Shown here: one piece after another, positions 33,359 to 42,911 of the stretch | Position numbering within the stretch: the first letter of the stretch is position 1 | Layout: every line of letters begins with the position of its first letter | DNA from: DASZHJ01 sp035581425 | Lineage (GTDB): Bacteria > Pseudomonadota > Alphaproteobacteria > ATCC43930 > CGMCC-115725 | Reading direction: 5' to 3' | Assembly: GCA_035581425.1 (NCBI GenBank) | Contig: DATJVP010000130.1 | Span: 1-55,311, forward strand | DNA length: 55,311 bases | Made by a program: the position numbers and the translations under genes | The notes under the pieces: model-generated | Told to the model about the DNA's origin: nothing | Databases searched by the model: none | What the model saw: the letters and a program-made list of their open reading frames with translations, nothing else

Positions 33359-35011
33359 TCAGCTCACTGCAAGCTCGTAGCGCCGCAGCAATCGGTATAC
33401 CAGCAGCAGCGGCACCGCGGTTGCCAAGATGAGCACGGCCGCCGCCGCCGCCGCAATCCCCGCCCCGGTTCCCTCGAGCGCCTCGAACATCACCACGGTC
33501 ATGGTGGCCCAGGGGCCGCTATAGAGGACGACGGTCGAGCTGAGTTCGGAGGCGACCGTGACCCAGGTCAGCACCATGCCCCCGAGAATCCCCCCGAGCA
33601 TCAGCGGCACCGTCAGCTTGAAGAACGTCCTCGCGGGCGAGACGCCGAGATTGATCGAGGCCTCCTCGAGGCTGGGGTCGAGCTGATGGAGGATCGCGGC
33701 CGAGGCGCGCACGTTGAAGGGGAGTTTCCGAACCATATAGGCGATCACCATGATGATAGGCCCGCCCGTGAGGACCACCCAGCCGCTGTTGTAGGAGATG
33801 ACGAGCCCAATGCCGAGCACAGTACCCGCGACCGCAAACGGCATCATCGCGACCACGTCGAGCACATGGGCGATGCCCGAGCGGAAGCGGGTCAGCACGT
33901 AGCCGATGGGGACCCCGAGGAGGGCCGCACCGATGGCGGCGGCGGTCGCGAGCATCACCGTGTTCTCGAGTGGCCGGGTCGAGCGGTGCATGAGCTCGGC
34001 GAAATTGCCGAGGCTGAAATTTCCCTGCAGCACGGGGCCGCGGTATTCGAGGCAAGAGATCACGAGCACGCCGAAGAAGGGCACCAGCGCCGCGAGTACG
34101 ACGCCCCAGCTATAGAGAGTCGCGAGAATGCGCCAGGGGCGCGGCGTGCGAAGCTCGGGCGGCGCCGCGCGGGCGCCGGTCGCGAAGCGCCGGCGCGCGA
34201 GGTAGTGGCGTTGGAGGAGGAGCGCCGTCGTCGTGCAGAGCACGAGCACGAGGGCCAGCACGCCTGCGGAGGAAGGATTGGCGGAGACCTCGCCCACGAA
34301 GAGCTTGTAGGCCTCGACCGCGAGGATGGGCTTGTCCTCTGCGAGGACGAAGGGCACGCCGAAATTCTCGAGCGTCTCCATGAAGACGAGGAGCGCACCC
34401 GAGAGCACCGAGGGCATCACCACCGGCAAAATCACGGTATGGAAGACGCGCCAGCGAGAAGCGCCGAGATTCTGTCCCGCCTCCTCGATCGAGACATCGA
34501 CGGCCTTGAAGGCCGCGAGCGTCGGCAGCACCACATAAGGATAGAGTGTCAGCGTATAGACCGCGACCAAGCCCGGCGTCCCGTAGATCGAGCCGAAGGG
34601 AATCCCGAGGTCGCGGAGGAAGCGCGTGACGATGCCCGCGCGGCCGAACATCAGCACGAGCGCATAGGCGCCGACGAAAGAGGGCAGCACGAGCGGCAGC
34701 GCCGCGAGCACGAGGATGAGCGCCTTTCCAGGCACCGGCAGCCGCGCGAGGCAGAAGGCGAGGGGAACGCCGAGTGCGGTCGTGGCGAGCGTGGCGAGCG
34801 CGCCGATCTCGAGGCTGTTGCCGAGGCTCGCCCGGTAAAAGCTCCGCGAGAGGATGTTGACATAGTTCGCGAGCGTGAACTTCCCCGCGGGATCGAGGAA
34901 GCCCGCGTTGAAGATCGTGAAGACGGGATAGAGAAGGAAGAGGCCGAGGAACAGGAATGCGATCGCCGCGATGGCAAGCGGGAAGGTCGAGCGCGGTTTG
35001 ATAGCGATCAT
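33359..35011 (-). CDS. Two-domain ABC permease, Fe3+/AEP type (FbpB/PhnU-V-like fusion)
   Basis: The 550-residue product has about twelve helices in two homologous halves. Each half has an EAA loop (SIEEAGQNLGASRWRVFHTVILP in the first, SLEEASINLGVSPARTFFKLTVP in the second). Such fusions occur in Fe3+ and 2-aminoethylphosphonate importers. Its ATG overlaps the ATPase stop (ATGA). Confidence 0.9.
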   Translation of the reverse strand: MIAIKPRSTFPLAIAAIAFLFLGLFLLYPVFTIFNAGFLDPAGKFTLANYVNILSRSFYRASLGNSLEIGALATLATTALGVPLAFCLARLPVPGKALILVLAALPLVLPSFVGAYALVLMFGRAGIVTRFLRDLGIPFGSIYGTPGLVAVYTLTLYPYVVLPTLAAFKAVDVSIEEAGQNLGASRWRVFHTVILPVVMPSVLSGALLVFMETLENFGVPFVLAEDKPILAVEAYKLFVGEVSANPSSAGVLALVLVLCTTTALLLQRHYLARRRFATGARAAPPELRTPRPWRILATLYSWGVVLAALVPFFGVLVISCLEYRGPVLQGNFSLGNFAELMHRSTRPLENTVMLATAAAIGAALLGVPIGYVLTRFRSGIAHVLDVVAMMPFAVAGTVLGIGLVISYNSGWVVLTGGPIIMVIAYMVRKLPFNVRASAAILHQLDPSLEEASINLGVSPARTFFKLTVPLMLGGILGGMVLTWVTVASELSSTVVLYSGPWATMTVVMFEALEGTGAGIAAAAAAVLILATAVPLLLVYRLLRRYELAVS

Positions 35012-36084
35012 GCTGTGGCAAATACCGCGACCCGTGCGGGGTCGTATGCGAGCGCGACGGTCTTCCCCGGCGCGACCGCATCGGGCGGCAAGTCGAGCAT
35101 CGCGAGCTTGAGTGGCAGTCCTTCGGAGGCCCTGAGCTCGACGCGCGTCAGGGCGCCCAGCAGCTCGACGCGCGCGACCGTCGCCTCGAGCCGCGCCCAT
35201 CCCGACGGCGGTGTCTCTCCCGGCAGCAGGAGGCGCAATGTCTCGGGCCGGAGCGACGCCATGACACGGGCCCCTTTGACATGGCCCTGAGCCTGCGCCT
35301 CAACGGCGATAACGCCGACAGCAATTCGCACCCTGCCACCCTTGGCCTCGGCGACCGTTCCCGCCAGGAGGTTCGTCGTCCCCATGAACTCCGCGACGAA
35401 GGGTGTCGCGGGGCGGGCGTAGATCTCGGCCGGTGGCCCCACCTGCTCGAGCGCGCCAGCGCGCATCACGGCGATGCGGTCGGAGATCGCGAGCGCCTCC
35501 TCCTGGTCGTGCGTCACATAGAGCGCGGTGATGCCGAGTTTCTGCTGGAGCTCGCGGATCTCACCGCGCATCTCCACGCGGAGTTTCGCGTCGAGGTTCG
35601 AGAGCGGCTCGTCCAGCAGCAGAACTTCGGGCTCGATCACGAGGGCACGCGCGATCGCGACGCGCTGAAGCTGACCGCCCGAGAGCTGATGCGGCCAACG
35701 CTCGTGGTAGCCGTCGAGATGCACCAGTTTGAGCGCAGCCGCCACACGTCCCGCGATGTCGGTCGCGGGAATGCTCCGCGCCTTGAGGCCGTAGGCGACG
35801 TTCCCCGCGACGGTGAGGTTCGGGAAGATCGCGTAATTCTGGAACACCATGCCGGTGTTGCGCCGGTGCGGCGGGAGCGTGTCGATGCGGCGCTCGCCGA
35901 ATCTTATTTCGCCGCCATCGAGATCGGCGAAGCCCGCGACCGTCCGCAGCAGCGTGGTCTTGCCGCAGCCAGAGGGGCCGAGGAGGGTGAAGAACTCGCC
36001 GTCGCGGACTGCGAGCGTGACGCCCGCGACGGCGCGGACCGCGCCGAAGCGCTTCTCCACGCGCTCGATCGAGACGGCCGTCAT
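35008..36084 (-). CDS. ABC transporter ATP-binding protein (PotA/FbpC type)
   Basis: The 358-residue product has Walker A GPSGCGKTTLLR, signature LSGGQLQRVAIARAL, Walker B LLLDEPLSNLD and the switch His in VTHDQEEAL. A C-terminal TOBE-like regulatory domain (FMGTTNLLAGTVAEA, ASLRPETLRLL) follows. It belongs to the binding protein and permease on either side. This is the only ABC ATPase of this type in the window. Confidence 0.95.
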   Translation of the reverse strand: MTAVSIERVEKRFGAVRAVAGVTLAVRDGEFFTLLGPSGCGKTTLLRTVAGFADLDGGEIRFGERRIDTLPPHRRNTGMVFQNYAIFPNLTVAGNVAYGLKARSIPATDIAGRVAAALKLVHLDGYHERWPHQLSGGQLQRVAIARALVIEPEVLLLDEPLSNLDAKLRVEMRGEIRELQQKLGITALYVTHDQEEALAISDRIAVMRAGALEQVGPPAEIYARPATPFVAEFMGTTNLLAGTVAEAKGGRVRIAVGVIAVEAQAQGHVKGARVMASLRPETLRLLLPGETPPSGWARLEATVARVELLGALTRVELRASEGLPLKLAMLDLPPDAVAPGKTVALAYDPARVAVFATA

Positions 36085-36120
36085 GCCGCGCTTCTTAAGC
36101 GCGGCCGGCGCGGCGTTCCC

Positions 36121-37128
36121 TCACCGCGTCGCCTGGATCAGGTCCTGGATCTTCTTCATGGTGGGGTCGCGCTCGGCCGTCCATTTCGCCTCGTCGTATT
36201 TGAAGAGCGCGACTTTGGCGAGCGTCGGCAATCCGCCCGGGAGATGCTCTAGGTCGAGGTCCTGCCGCGCGGGCCGGCGGAAGGTGTGCGCGAGGATGAG
36301 CTCGCGCGTTGCCTTTGCAGAGACGAAATCCACGAACTTCTTCGCGGCCTCTGTATTGGGCCCGCCCTTGATCACGGCAACGCCCTCCATCTGCACGACG
36401 GTCCCGTCGCTGGGATAGATCACTTTGACAGGCGCGCCGTTGTGCTGCCAGAGATAGCCCGCATATTCGAGCGAGACGCCGAGCGGATACTCGCCCTCGC
36501 CGACGCCGGAGAAGACGAGCGAGGATTTGTTGAGGATCTTCAGGTTCGCGTAAATCTTCTTCGTCATATCCCAGCCCTTGTCGCCACCGCCGAAGAGATC
36601 GACCCAGAGCGTCGTGTTGGTGTAAGCCGAGCCGGAATTTGCGGGATCCGTGAAGGCGATCTTGCCTTTCCATTTGGGGTCCGCGAGATCGGCCCAGCTC
36701 TTGGGCATATCGGCCTCCGCGACCGCTTTGGTGTTGGCGAGGATGACGAGGAGATGCAGGTTGGTGCCGAGCCAGAGATCGTTGGGATCGCGGAACTCCG
36801 GCGGCACAGCGTCAACATTCGCGGAGCGATAGGCCTGGAAATACTGCGCGTTGGTCTGCATGAGCGAGCGGCTCACGCCCCAGATGATGTCGCCCTGCGG
36901 CCGGTCCTTCTCGGCGCCGATGCGCTTCATCAGCACGCCCGAGCCCGCCTCGACGGGCTGCACCTGGATGCCCGTTTCCTTCTTGAAGGCCTCGAAGACG
37001 AGATTGTCGAGAACGCTCTCGTTGGCGGAATAGACGACGACCTGATCGGCGGCGCGCGCGCTGCCGACGAGCGCGGCGAAGCCTGCCGCCACAATGATTC
37101 CGATACCGAAGCGGCGACGCGCAGTCAT
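36121..37128 (-). CDS. ABC substrate-binding protein, Fe3+/2-aminoethylphosphonate type
   Basis: The 335-residue product has a signal peptide (RRRFGIGIIVAAGFAALVGSARA). The start is set by GGGGAG upstream of 37128. The mature part is a type 2 binding protein: VVVYSANESVLDNLVFEAFKKETGIQV, and GDIIWGVSRSLMQ. The Tyr pair used for iron in FbpA is not clearly present. An organic anion or AEP-like ligand is therefore as likely as iron. It is the first gene of the transporter-ltaE operon. Confidence 0.82.
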   Translation of the reverse strand: MTARRRFGIGIIVAAGFAALVGSARAADQVVVYSANESVLDNLVFEAFKKETGIQVQPVEAGSGVLMKRIGAEKDRPQGDIIWGVSRSLMQTNAQYFQAYRSANVDAVPPEFRDPNDLWLGTNLHLLVILANTKAVAEADMPKSWADLADPKWKGKIAFTDPANSGSAYTNTTLWVDLFGGGDKGWDMTKKIYANLKILNKSSLVFSGVGEGEYPLGVSLEYAGYLWQHNGAPVKVIYPSDGTVVQMEGVAVIKGGPNTEAAKKFVDFVSAKATRELILAHTFRRPARQDLDLEHLPGGLPTLAKVALFKYDEAKWTAERDPTMKKIQDLIQATR

Positions 37129-37267
37129 GATTTTCTCCCCACCCTCCGTTTGAGCGGACCGTAGTGGCGCCAATTGCCTGCGTCAAGCTGAGGTGGCACA
37201 GCTTGCGCGCGCTCGCTGCGATCGAGTAAGCCTTCGCATATAGCCCTGTCCCAGTGGAGGACACTCA

Positions 37268-38221
37268 ATGTTTCGCGTGGCGGTTCTCGACGACTATCAG
37301 AAAGTGGCACTCTCGATCGCGGATTGGAAAATCCTCGAGCCGGAGGCCGAGGTGCAGGCCTTCGCCGACAATCTCGTGGACGTGCCACATCTCGCGGAGC
37401 GCCTCCACACCTTCGATGCGGCGGTGCTGATGCGCGAGCGCACGCCGTTTCCGCGCGCGCTCTTCGAGCGTCTCCCGAACCTGCGGCTCATCGTCACCGC
37501 GGGAATGCGGAATGCCTCGATCGACATGGCCGCCGCAGCCGAGAAGGGCGTGCTGGTGACGGGGACGGATATGCTGGGGCATCCGACGGCGGAACTCACC
37601 TGGGGCCTCATCATCGGTCTCTTGCGACACATTCCCTTCGAGGCCGCCGCGATGCGGAACGGCCTCTGGCAGACGACGCTGGGGCAGGGGCTCAAGGGGA
37701 AGACGCTCGGCGTGATCGGCCTCGGCAGGCTCGGCGCGCAGGTGGCCGCGGTCGGCAAGGCCTTCGGCATGAGCGTCATCGCCTGGAGCCAGAACCTCAC
37801 CGCGGAGCGCGCGGCCGCCGCCGGCGTCGCGCTCGTCACGAAGGAAAAGCTGCTGGAGAGTGCCGATGTCGTGACGATCCACCTCGTCCTCTCCGACAGG
37901 ACGCGGGGGCTACTGGGAGCGGCGGACCTCCGGCGGATGAAGCCTACCGCTTTCCTCGTCAACACCTCGCGCGGCCCCCTCGTCGAGGAAGCCGCGCTGG
38001 TGGACGCGCTCCGCACCCACCGCATCGCCGGCGCTGCCCTCGACGTCTATGACCGCGAGCCGCTCCCCCCGGATCATCCGCTGCGTCGTCTCGATGACGT
38101 CGTGCTGACGCCGCATCTGGGTTACGTCCTCGACGAGAACTACCGCATCATCTACCGCCAAGCGGCGGAGAACATCCGGGCTTTCATGGATGGGAAGAAG
38201 CTGCGTGTCATCGCCGGCTGA
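37268..38221 (+). CDS. D-2-hydroxyacid dehydrogenase (SerA-like family)
   Basis: The 317-residue product has the NAD fold GVIGLGRLGAQVAAVGKAFG. The catalytic triad is Arg in NTSRGPLVEE, Glu in YDREPLPP and His in LTPHLGY. Length is that of a single-domain D-isomer hydroxyacid dehydrogenase without the serine-binding ACT domain of long SerA. It is divergent from the ABC operon, so it might act on the same imported compound. Confidence 0.88.
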   Translation: MFRVAVLDDYQKVALSIADWKILEPEAEVQAFADNLVDVPHLAERLHTFDAAVLMRERTPFPRALFERLPNLRLIVTAGMRNASIDMAAAAEKGVLVTGTDMLGHPTAELTWGLIIGLLRHIPFEAAAMRNGLWQTTLGQGLKGKTLGVIGLGRLGAQVAAVGKAFGMSVIAWSQNLTAERAAAAGVALVTKEKLLESADVVTIHLVLSDRTRGLLGAADLRRMKPTAFLVNTSRGPLVEEAALVDALRTHRIAGAALDVYDREPLPPDHPLRRLDDVVLTPHLGYVLDENYRIIYRQAAENIRAFMDGKKLRVIAG

Positions 38222-38226
38222 GGACA

Positions 38227-39327
38227 TCAGATGTTGAATCGGAAGTGGAGCACGTCGCCATCCTGCACGATATATTCCGCGCCCTCGAGCCGCATCTTGC
38301 CGGCGTCCTTCGCGCCCTGCTCGCCGCCGCAGGCGACAAAGTCGTCGTAGGAGATCGTCTCTGCGCGGATGAATCCCTTCTCGAAATCCGTGTGGATGGC
38401 GCCCGCGGCCTCCGGGGCCTTGGCGCCGCGGCGGACCGTCCAGGCATGCGCTTCCTTGGGACCGACGGTGAAGAAGGTCACGAGGTCGAGAAGCCGATAG
38501 CCCGCGCGAATGACGCGCGCAAGGCCGGCTTCCTCGAGGCCGAGCGATGCCAGGAAGTCGCGCTTCTCCGTCTCGTCCGCGAGAAGAGCCACCTCCGCCT
38601 CGATCGCGGCGGAGATAACCACCGTCTCCGCACCCCGCGCCTTCGCATAGTCGCCGACGCGGGCGGAATGCGCATTGCCGGAGGCTGCCGCCGCTTCCTC
38701 GACGTTGCAGACGTAGAGCACTGGCTTCGCCGTCAGGAGTTGCAGACGCTTCAGGATCTGCCGCTGCTCCTCGTCGAGCATCACCGTGCGCGCCGGCTTG
38801 CCCTCGCGGAGCGCTGCCAGCACCGGCTCCATCACCGCGAGCTCCGCCTTCGCCTCCTTGTCGTTGCCGCGTGCTTTCTTCTGCGCGACAGCGACGCGCT
38901 TCTCGAGGCTCTCGAGGTCCGCGAGAAGGAGTTCGGTCTCGACCGTCTCGGCGTCGCGGATCGGGTCGACCGAGCCCTCGACATGCGTGACGTCGCCACC
39001 CTCGAAGCAGCGCAGCACCTGCGCGATCGCGTCGACCTCGCGGATGTGTCCCAGGAATTGATTGCCGAGACCCTCGCCCTTGGAGGCGCCGCGCACGAGG
39101 CCTGCGATGTCCACGAACTCGAGCTGCGTCGCGACGATCTTCGCGGATTTGCCGAGCCCCGCGAGGATGTCGAGACGCGTATCCGGCACGGCGACGCGCC
39201 CGACATTGGGCTCGATCGTGCAGAAGGGATAGTTCGCGGCCTCGGCCGCCTGGGTCGAGGTAAGCGCGTTGAAGAGCGTCGACTTCCCCACATTGGGAAG
39301 GCCGACGATGCCGCAGTTAAAGCCCAT
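38227..39327 (-). CDS. ychF: Redox-regulated ATPase YchF (Obg family)
   Basis: The 366-residue product has P-loop GLPNVGKSTLFNAL, DIAGLVRGASKGEGLGN as switch II, and the ATP-type NxxE (CNVEEAA) in place of NKxD. The C-terminal TGS domain is present (DFEKGFIRAETISYDDF). It starts within the last codons of pth (11-bp overlap), matching the alphaproteobacterial order rplY-pth-ychF. Confidence 0.97.
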   Translation of the reverse strand: MGFNCGIVGLPNVGKSTLFNALTSTQAAEAANYPFCTIEPNVGRVAVPDTRLDILAGLGKSAKIVATQLEFVDIAGLVRGASKGEGLGNQFLGHIREVDAIAQVLRCFEGGDVTHVEGSVDPIRDAETVETELLLADLESLEKRVAVAQKKARGNDKEAKAELAVMEPVLAALREGKPARTVMLDEEQRQILKRLQLLTAKPVLYVCNVEEAAAASGNAHSARVGDYAKARGAETVVISAAIEAEVALLADETEKRDFLASLGLEEAGLARVIRAGYRLLDLVTFFTVGPKEAHAWTVRRGAKAPEAAGAIHTDFEKGFIRAETISYDDFVACGGEQGAKDAGKMRLEGAEYIVQDGDVLHFRFNI

Positions 39328-39943
39328 TCGTTTCGTCGTCCGTTTTTGCTTGCGGGCGCTGCGGCTTTGGCCGCTGCGGCTTCAGGATGAGCGCGACCTT
39401 GCTCATGAAGGCGGAGTCGTCGTCCGCGGCCAGGAGCGGCAAGGCCTCCGCCACCGCCTCGACGAGCGGCGTCACCCAGCCCATCTCCTCGGCGCTGAAG
39501 TCTTGCAGGACGTAAGAGAGCACGAGCTCCTTTACGCCGGGATGACCGATGCCGAGGCGGACACGCCAAAAGTCGGGCCCGATCGCAGCATCGATCGAGC
39601 GTAGCCCGTTGTGACCCGCGGTCCCGCCTCCGCGTTTCACGCGGAGCTTGCCTGGTGCCAAGTCGAGCTCGTCGTGGATCACCGCGATCTCCGCGGGCTC
39701 GATCTTGTAGAAGCGCGCACAGGCGCCGACGCTGGCGCCGGAGAGGTTCATGTAGGTCGCGGGTTTGAGCGCCAACACGCGCTCGCCCGCCACCGTCCCC
39801 TCCGCGAGCGCGCCCGAGAATTTCGCGCGGAAGGGCGCGAATTCATGGCGGCGAACCAGAGCGTCCACCGCCATGAACCCGATGTTGTGGCGATTCCTCG
39901 CGTGACGGGACTCGGGATTGCCGAGCCCGACGAAGAGGCGCAT
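39317..39943 (-). CDS. pth: Peptidyl-tRNA hydrolase
   Basis: The 208-residue product starts MRLFVGLGNPESRHARNRHNIGF, with the catalytic His. Asn is in KPATYMNLSG and Asp in IHDELDLAPGKLR. It recycles stalled peptidyl-tRNA. The Lys/Pro/Gln tail beyond residue 185 is longer than in E. coli. Confidence 0.97.
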   Translation of the reverse strand: MRLFVGLGNPESRHARNRHNIGFMAVDALVRRHEFAPFRAKFSGALAEGTVAGERVLALKPATYMNLSGASVGACARFYKIEPAEIAVIHDELDLAPGKLRVKRGGGTAGHNGLRSIDAAIGPDFWRVRLGIGHPGVKELVLSYVLQDFSAEEMGWVTPLVEAVAEALPLLAADDDSAFMSKVALILKPQRPKPQRPQAKTDDETNGL

Positions 39944-39970
39944 GGCGCCGAGGCGCTGGCCGCGGGCCTA

Positions 39971-40780
39971 TCAGCCCTTGGCCGGCGCACCCTTGGCGGG
40001 AGCGGCACCGCCCTTGGCCGGAGCGGGCGCGCCTTTGGCGGGAGCGCCGGCCGCTGCGGGCGTACCCGCCGCGGCAGGCGCGGCTGCGCCGGGGGTCGTT
40101 GCCACCGCCCCGCCTTCCGTGGGAGGCGCACCCTCGACACCGGCCTCCGCCGCCGCTATGGCGGCTGCGGCTGCCGCTTGCGCCGCCGCCTGTGCTGCCG
40201 CGAGCTCTTCGCGGACCACGGTGGGCGCCGCGACGGTCGCGACGGTGAAGTCGCGGGCGATCACGGGCTTGGTGCCCTCCGGGAGCTTTACGCTCTTGAT
40301 ATGCACGCTGCCGCCGATGTCGAGACCGTCGAGGCTCACATCGATTCGCTCGGGAATCGCGTCGGCGTTGCAGTAGAGCTCGACCTCATGGCGCACGAGG
40401 TTGACGATGCCTCCGCGCTTGATGCCCGGCGATTTCTCGACGTCGATGACATGGACGGGAATTGCAACGACGATCCGCGCGCCGGCACCGACGCGCAGGA
40501 AGTCCACGTGGAGCGGCTTGTCGCTGACGGGATGGAACTGCACGTCGCGCGGGAGCGCCCGCTCCTTGGCGCCGCCGACCTCCACCGTAAGCAGGCGCGC
40601 GAAGAAGCCTGGCTTGTGCACCTCGCGATCGAGCTCGCGGGGGTCGACGGTCAGCAGGACCGCCGGCTTCTTGTCGCCGTAGAGGACTCCGGGCACCCGA
40701 CCGCTGCGACGGGTGGCCCGGGCGGCCCCCTTTCCGGCCCGGTCGCGCGCTTCGGCGCGAATGTTGGTGAGCTCAGCCAT
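39971..40780 (-). CDS. rplY: 50S ribosomal protein L25/Ctc with an Ala-Pro-Gly tail
   Basis: The 269-residue product has the L25 5S-RNA-binding domain (residues 1-95) and the Ctc C-domain (to about 190). A low-complexity tail of about 75 residues follows, built of AAAQAA and PAKGAPA-like units. AAGGAG precedes ATG 40780. It lies between prs and pth. Confidence 0.95.
   Translation of the reverse strand: MAELTNIRAEARDRAGKGAARATRRSGRVPGVLYGDKKPAVLLTVDPRELDREVHKPGFFARLLTVEVGGAKERALPRDVQFHPVSDKPLHVDFLRVGAGARIVVAIPVHVIDVEKSPGIKRGGIVNLVRHEVELYCNADAIPERIDVSLDGLDIGGSVHIKSVKLPEGTKPVIARDFTVATVAAPTVVREELAAAQAAAQAAAAAAIAAAEAGVEGAPPTEGGAVATTPGAAAPAAAGTPAAAGAPAKGAPAPAKGGAAPAKGAPAKG
39975..40110. repeat. 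Short tandem coding repeats in the rplY tail
   Basis: Degenerate units based on GCCAAGGG(C/T)G read on the minus strand encode repeated AKGAPA/AKGGAA. They are a likely site of length variation. Confidence 0.5.
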
Positions 40781-40883
40781 GACACTCTCACTCCTTTGCT
40801 TCGAAACCGCGGCGCCCGCGCGCGATTGCGAGGGCTCCTGCCGCCGAGACGCCGGCCTCCAGGGGTGCCGCGCGTCTCTTGAG

Positions 40884-40902
40884 CCCGCGGCTCAGCCGCG
40901 GG
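40884..40902 (-). terminator. GC-rich hairpin after prs
   Basis: CCCGCGGCT and AGCCGCGGG form a perfect 9-bp inverted repeat 10 bp past the prs stop. No U-run follows, so termination strength is uncertain; mRNA 3'-end protection is an alternative. Confidence 0.4.
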
Positions 40903-40911
40903 AAATCGTTC

Positions 40912-41844
40912 CTAGTCGAAGAGGCTCGAGACCGAGCGCTCCTCGCTGATGCGGCGCATCGCCTCGGCCATCAATGGCGCAATCGAGAGCTGCCGGATGT
41001 TGTGTGCGACGCGCACAGCTTCGGTGCCGAGGATGCTGTCGGTGATGACGAGTTCCTGCAGCGGGGAGGCGGTGACGCGGCCAACCGCGCCGCCGGACAA
41101 TACGCCATGCGTCACATAGGCGGAAGCGGTCTTGGCGCCGCGCGCAACGAGCGCCTCGGCTGCGTTGCAGAGCGTTCCCGCGCTGTCGACGATGTCGTCG
41201 ACGAGAATGCAGCGGCGGCCGTCGACATCGCCGATGACGTTCATGACCTCGGAGATACCCGCGCGCTCGCGGCGCTTGTCGATGATCGCGAGATCGGCGC
41301 CGATTCGGCTCGCGATGTGCCGCGCGCGCACCACGCCGCCGACGTCCGGTGAGACGATGACGAGATCGCCGCCGTTGTAGTGGTCCTTGATGTCCTTGAG
41401 GAAGACCGGCGCCACGAAGAGATTATCCGTGGGGATGTCGAAGAAGCCCTGGATCTGGCCCGCATGCAGGTCGACCGTGAGCACGCGGTCGGCGCCTGCG
41501 GCGGTGATCATGTTGGCCACGAGCTTTGCCGAGATCGGCGTCCGCGGGCCAGATTTCCGATCCTGCCGCGCATAGCCGTAGTAGGGGATAACCGCCGTCG
41601 CGCGCCGGGCTGAGCCGCGCCTGAGCGCGTCCAGGGTCACCAGCAGCTCCATCAGATTGTCGTTCGCGGGAAACGAGGTCGACTGGATCACGAAGACGTC
41701 CTCGCCGCGGACGTTCTCTTGGATCTCGACGAAGACCTCCATGTCTGAAAAGCGCCGGACGCTCGCCTTGGTGAGGGGCAAGTTGAGGGACGCAGAGATC
41801 GCCTCGGCGAGTGGCCGATTGCTGTTGCAGGTGAGGATTTTCAT
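40912..41844 (-). CDS. prs: Ribose-phosphate pyrophosphokinase
   Basis: The 310-residue product has DLHAGQIQGFFDIP, the PRPP loop VDDIVDSAGT and ESTSFP-like VIQSTSFPANDNLMEL. It makes PRPP for nucleotide, His and Trp synthesis. Start 41844 gives the family MKILTCNSNRPLA opening. Confidence 0.97.
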   Translation of the reverse strand: MKILTCNSNRPLAEAISASLNLPLTKASVRRFSDMEVFVEIQENVRGEDVFVIQSTSFPANDNLMELLVTLDALRRGSARRATAVIPYYGYARQDRKSGPRTPISAKLVANMITAAGADRVLTVDLHAGQIQGFFDIPTDNLFVAPVFLKDIKDHYNGGDLVIVSPDVGGVVRARHIASRIGADLAIIDKRRERAGISEVMNVIGDVDGRRCILVDDIVDSAGTLCNAAEALVARGAKTASAYVTHGVLSGGAVGRVTASPLQELVITDSILGTEAVRVAHNIRQLSIAPLMAEAMRRISEERSVSSLFD

Positions 41845-41969
41845 CCGATCTCGCCGATAAGGGCGGAGTGCCCAGGCGCGCCCCCGTGCGGCGCGCGCGG
41901 ACTGTAACAAAGCGCCTATTCCCTGTAAACCGCCGTGAAGCGCGGGTTTTCCAAGGAGTTAACGACTAC

Positions 41970-42839
41970 CTATCCGCCGCTGCGAACCTGCTCCGCCTTT
42001 TCGATGAGCGCGAGAATGCCGGGGGCTGCTGCTTGCGCGACGGCGTTTGCGACCTCGCCCCAGGGCCCGTCGAGGCTGCCCTGGGGGACGGCGTTCTCCT
42101 GTTTCACGACGCCGAGCTGCTTGCCGTCGGGCTGGAGGAGTGCCCAGGTGATGGCCACGTGCTGCTGTCCGTTCTGCGGGCGGTCGATGCTCACGGTGCC
42201 CACGACGGAGAGCGTCTCGCCGCGGTGCTCTCCGGGCATGACCGTGAGGCGCGCCCGCTTGAGCGCGGACGTCATTGCGGCGGTTAGCGCTTGCTTCCCG
42301 TCACCGGGCGCGCCGGTCACGGGGACAACGGTCACCTGCCGGTAGTTGAGCGAGGAACCGGGACCGCTGGGTGCTGGGGCCGACGGGTCGTCTCCCAGCA
42401 GCCGCGCGATCGCGGTCGCGGAATCTGTCGCGAGCGCCTTGAGGGCCGCGGCATCGCCGCGATTGAGGCTGTCGAGCGAGACCCCGGCGCCGCTGGTTGC
42501 GGTGCCGACTGTCTTGCCCGAGGGATCGATGAGTCGCCAGTCGACCTTGACGCCGCGCCCGTTCGCGCTCGCCGTGCCCAGCAGGTTGAGGCTGCCGCGA
42601 TTGCCGACGGTGTCGGAGGCAAGAATGTCGTTCGCCTGGAGGGCCTCCGCCGTGGCGTGCGCGAGGTTTTGGCGCGCGTCCGGATCGAGCCCGGCGATCG
42701 GCGAGACGAGGACCGTGTCCGTATCCGGCAGGGTCATGATCGGAGCACGCGGCGCGGGTCTGTCATCCTCGAAGGGATGCGGCAGCGGCTGGCACCCCAG
42801 CAACAACAGTGCGAGCGCGGCTCCGAGCAGGCACCTCAT
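41970..42839 (-). CDS. Lipoprotein of unknown function
   Basis: The 289-residue product starts MRCLLGAALALLLLGCQPLPHPFE, with a clear lipobox (LLGC). The mature part is Ala/Pro/Gly-rich, with TVLVSPIAGLDPDA, RQVTVVPVTGAPGDG and VVGTVSIDRPQNGQQHVAITWALLQPDGKQLG. Two similar domains may pair (the VDWRLIDPSGKTVG and ITWALLQPDGKQLG segments correspond). I do not recognise a family. Confidence 0.7.
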   Translation of the reverse strand: MRCLLGAALALLLLGCQPLPHPFEDDRPAPRAPIMTLPDTDTVLVSPIAGLDPDARQNLAHATAEALQANDILASDTVGNRGSLNLLGTASANGRGVKVDWRLIDPSGKTVGTATSGAGVSLDSLNRGDAAALKALATDSATAIARLLGDDPSAPAPSGPGSSLNYRQVTVVPVTGAPGDGKQALTAAMTSALKRARLTVMPGEHRGETLSVVGTVSIDRPQNGQQHVAITWALLQPDGKQLGVVKQENAVPQGSLDGPWGEVANAVAQAAAPGILALIEKAEQVRSGG

Positions 42840-42911
42840 AGGATCGCGCAGCTTACGACCAGACCGACGAAGCACATCGCCAGGAACAGGATGAGATAAG
42901 GCATGGGGGGC

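Noticed and set aside
33686..35290. A 534-codon plus-strand frame over the ABC permease
   Set aside because: Antisense shadow with Glu/Arg/His-rich translation and no motif.
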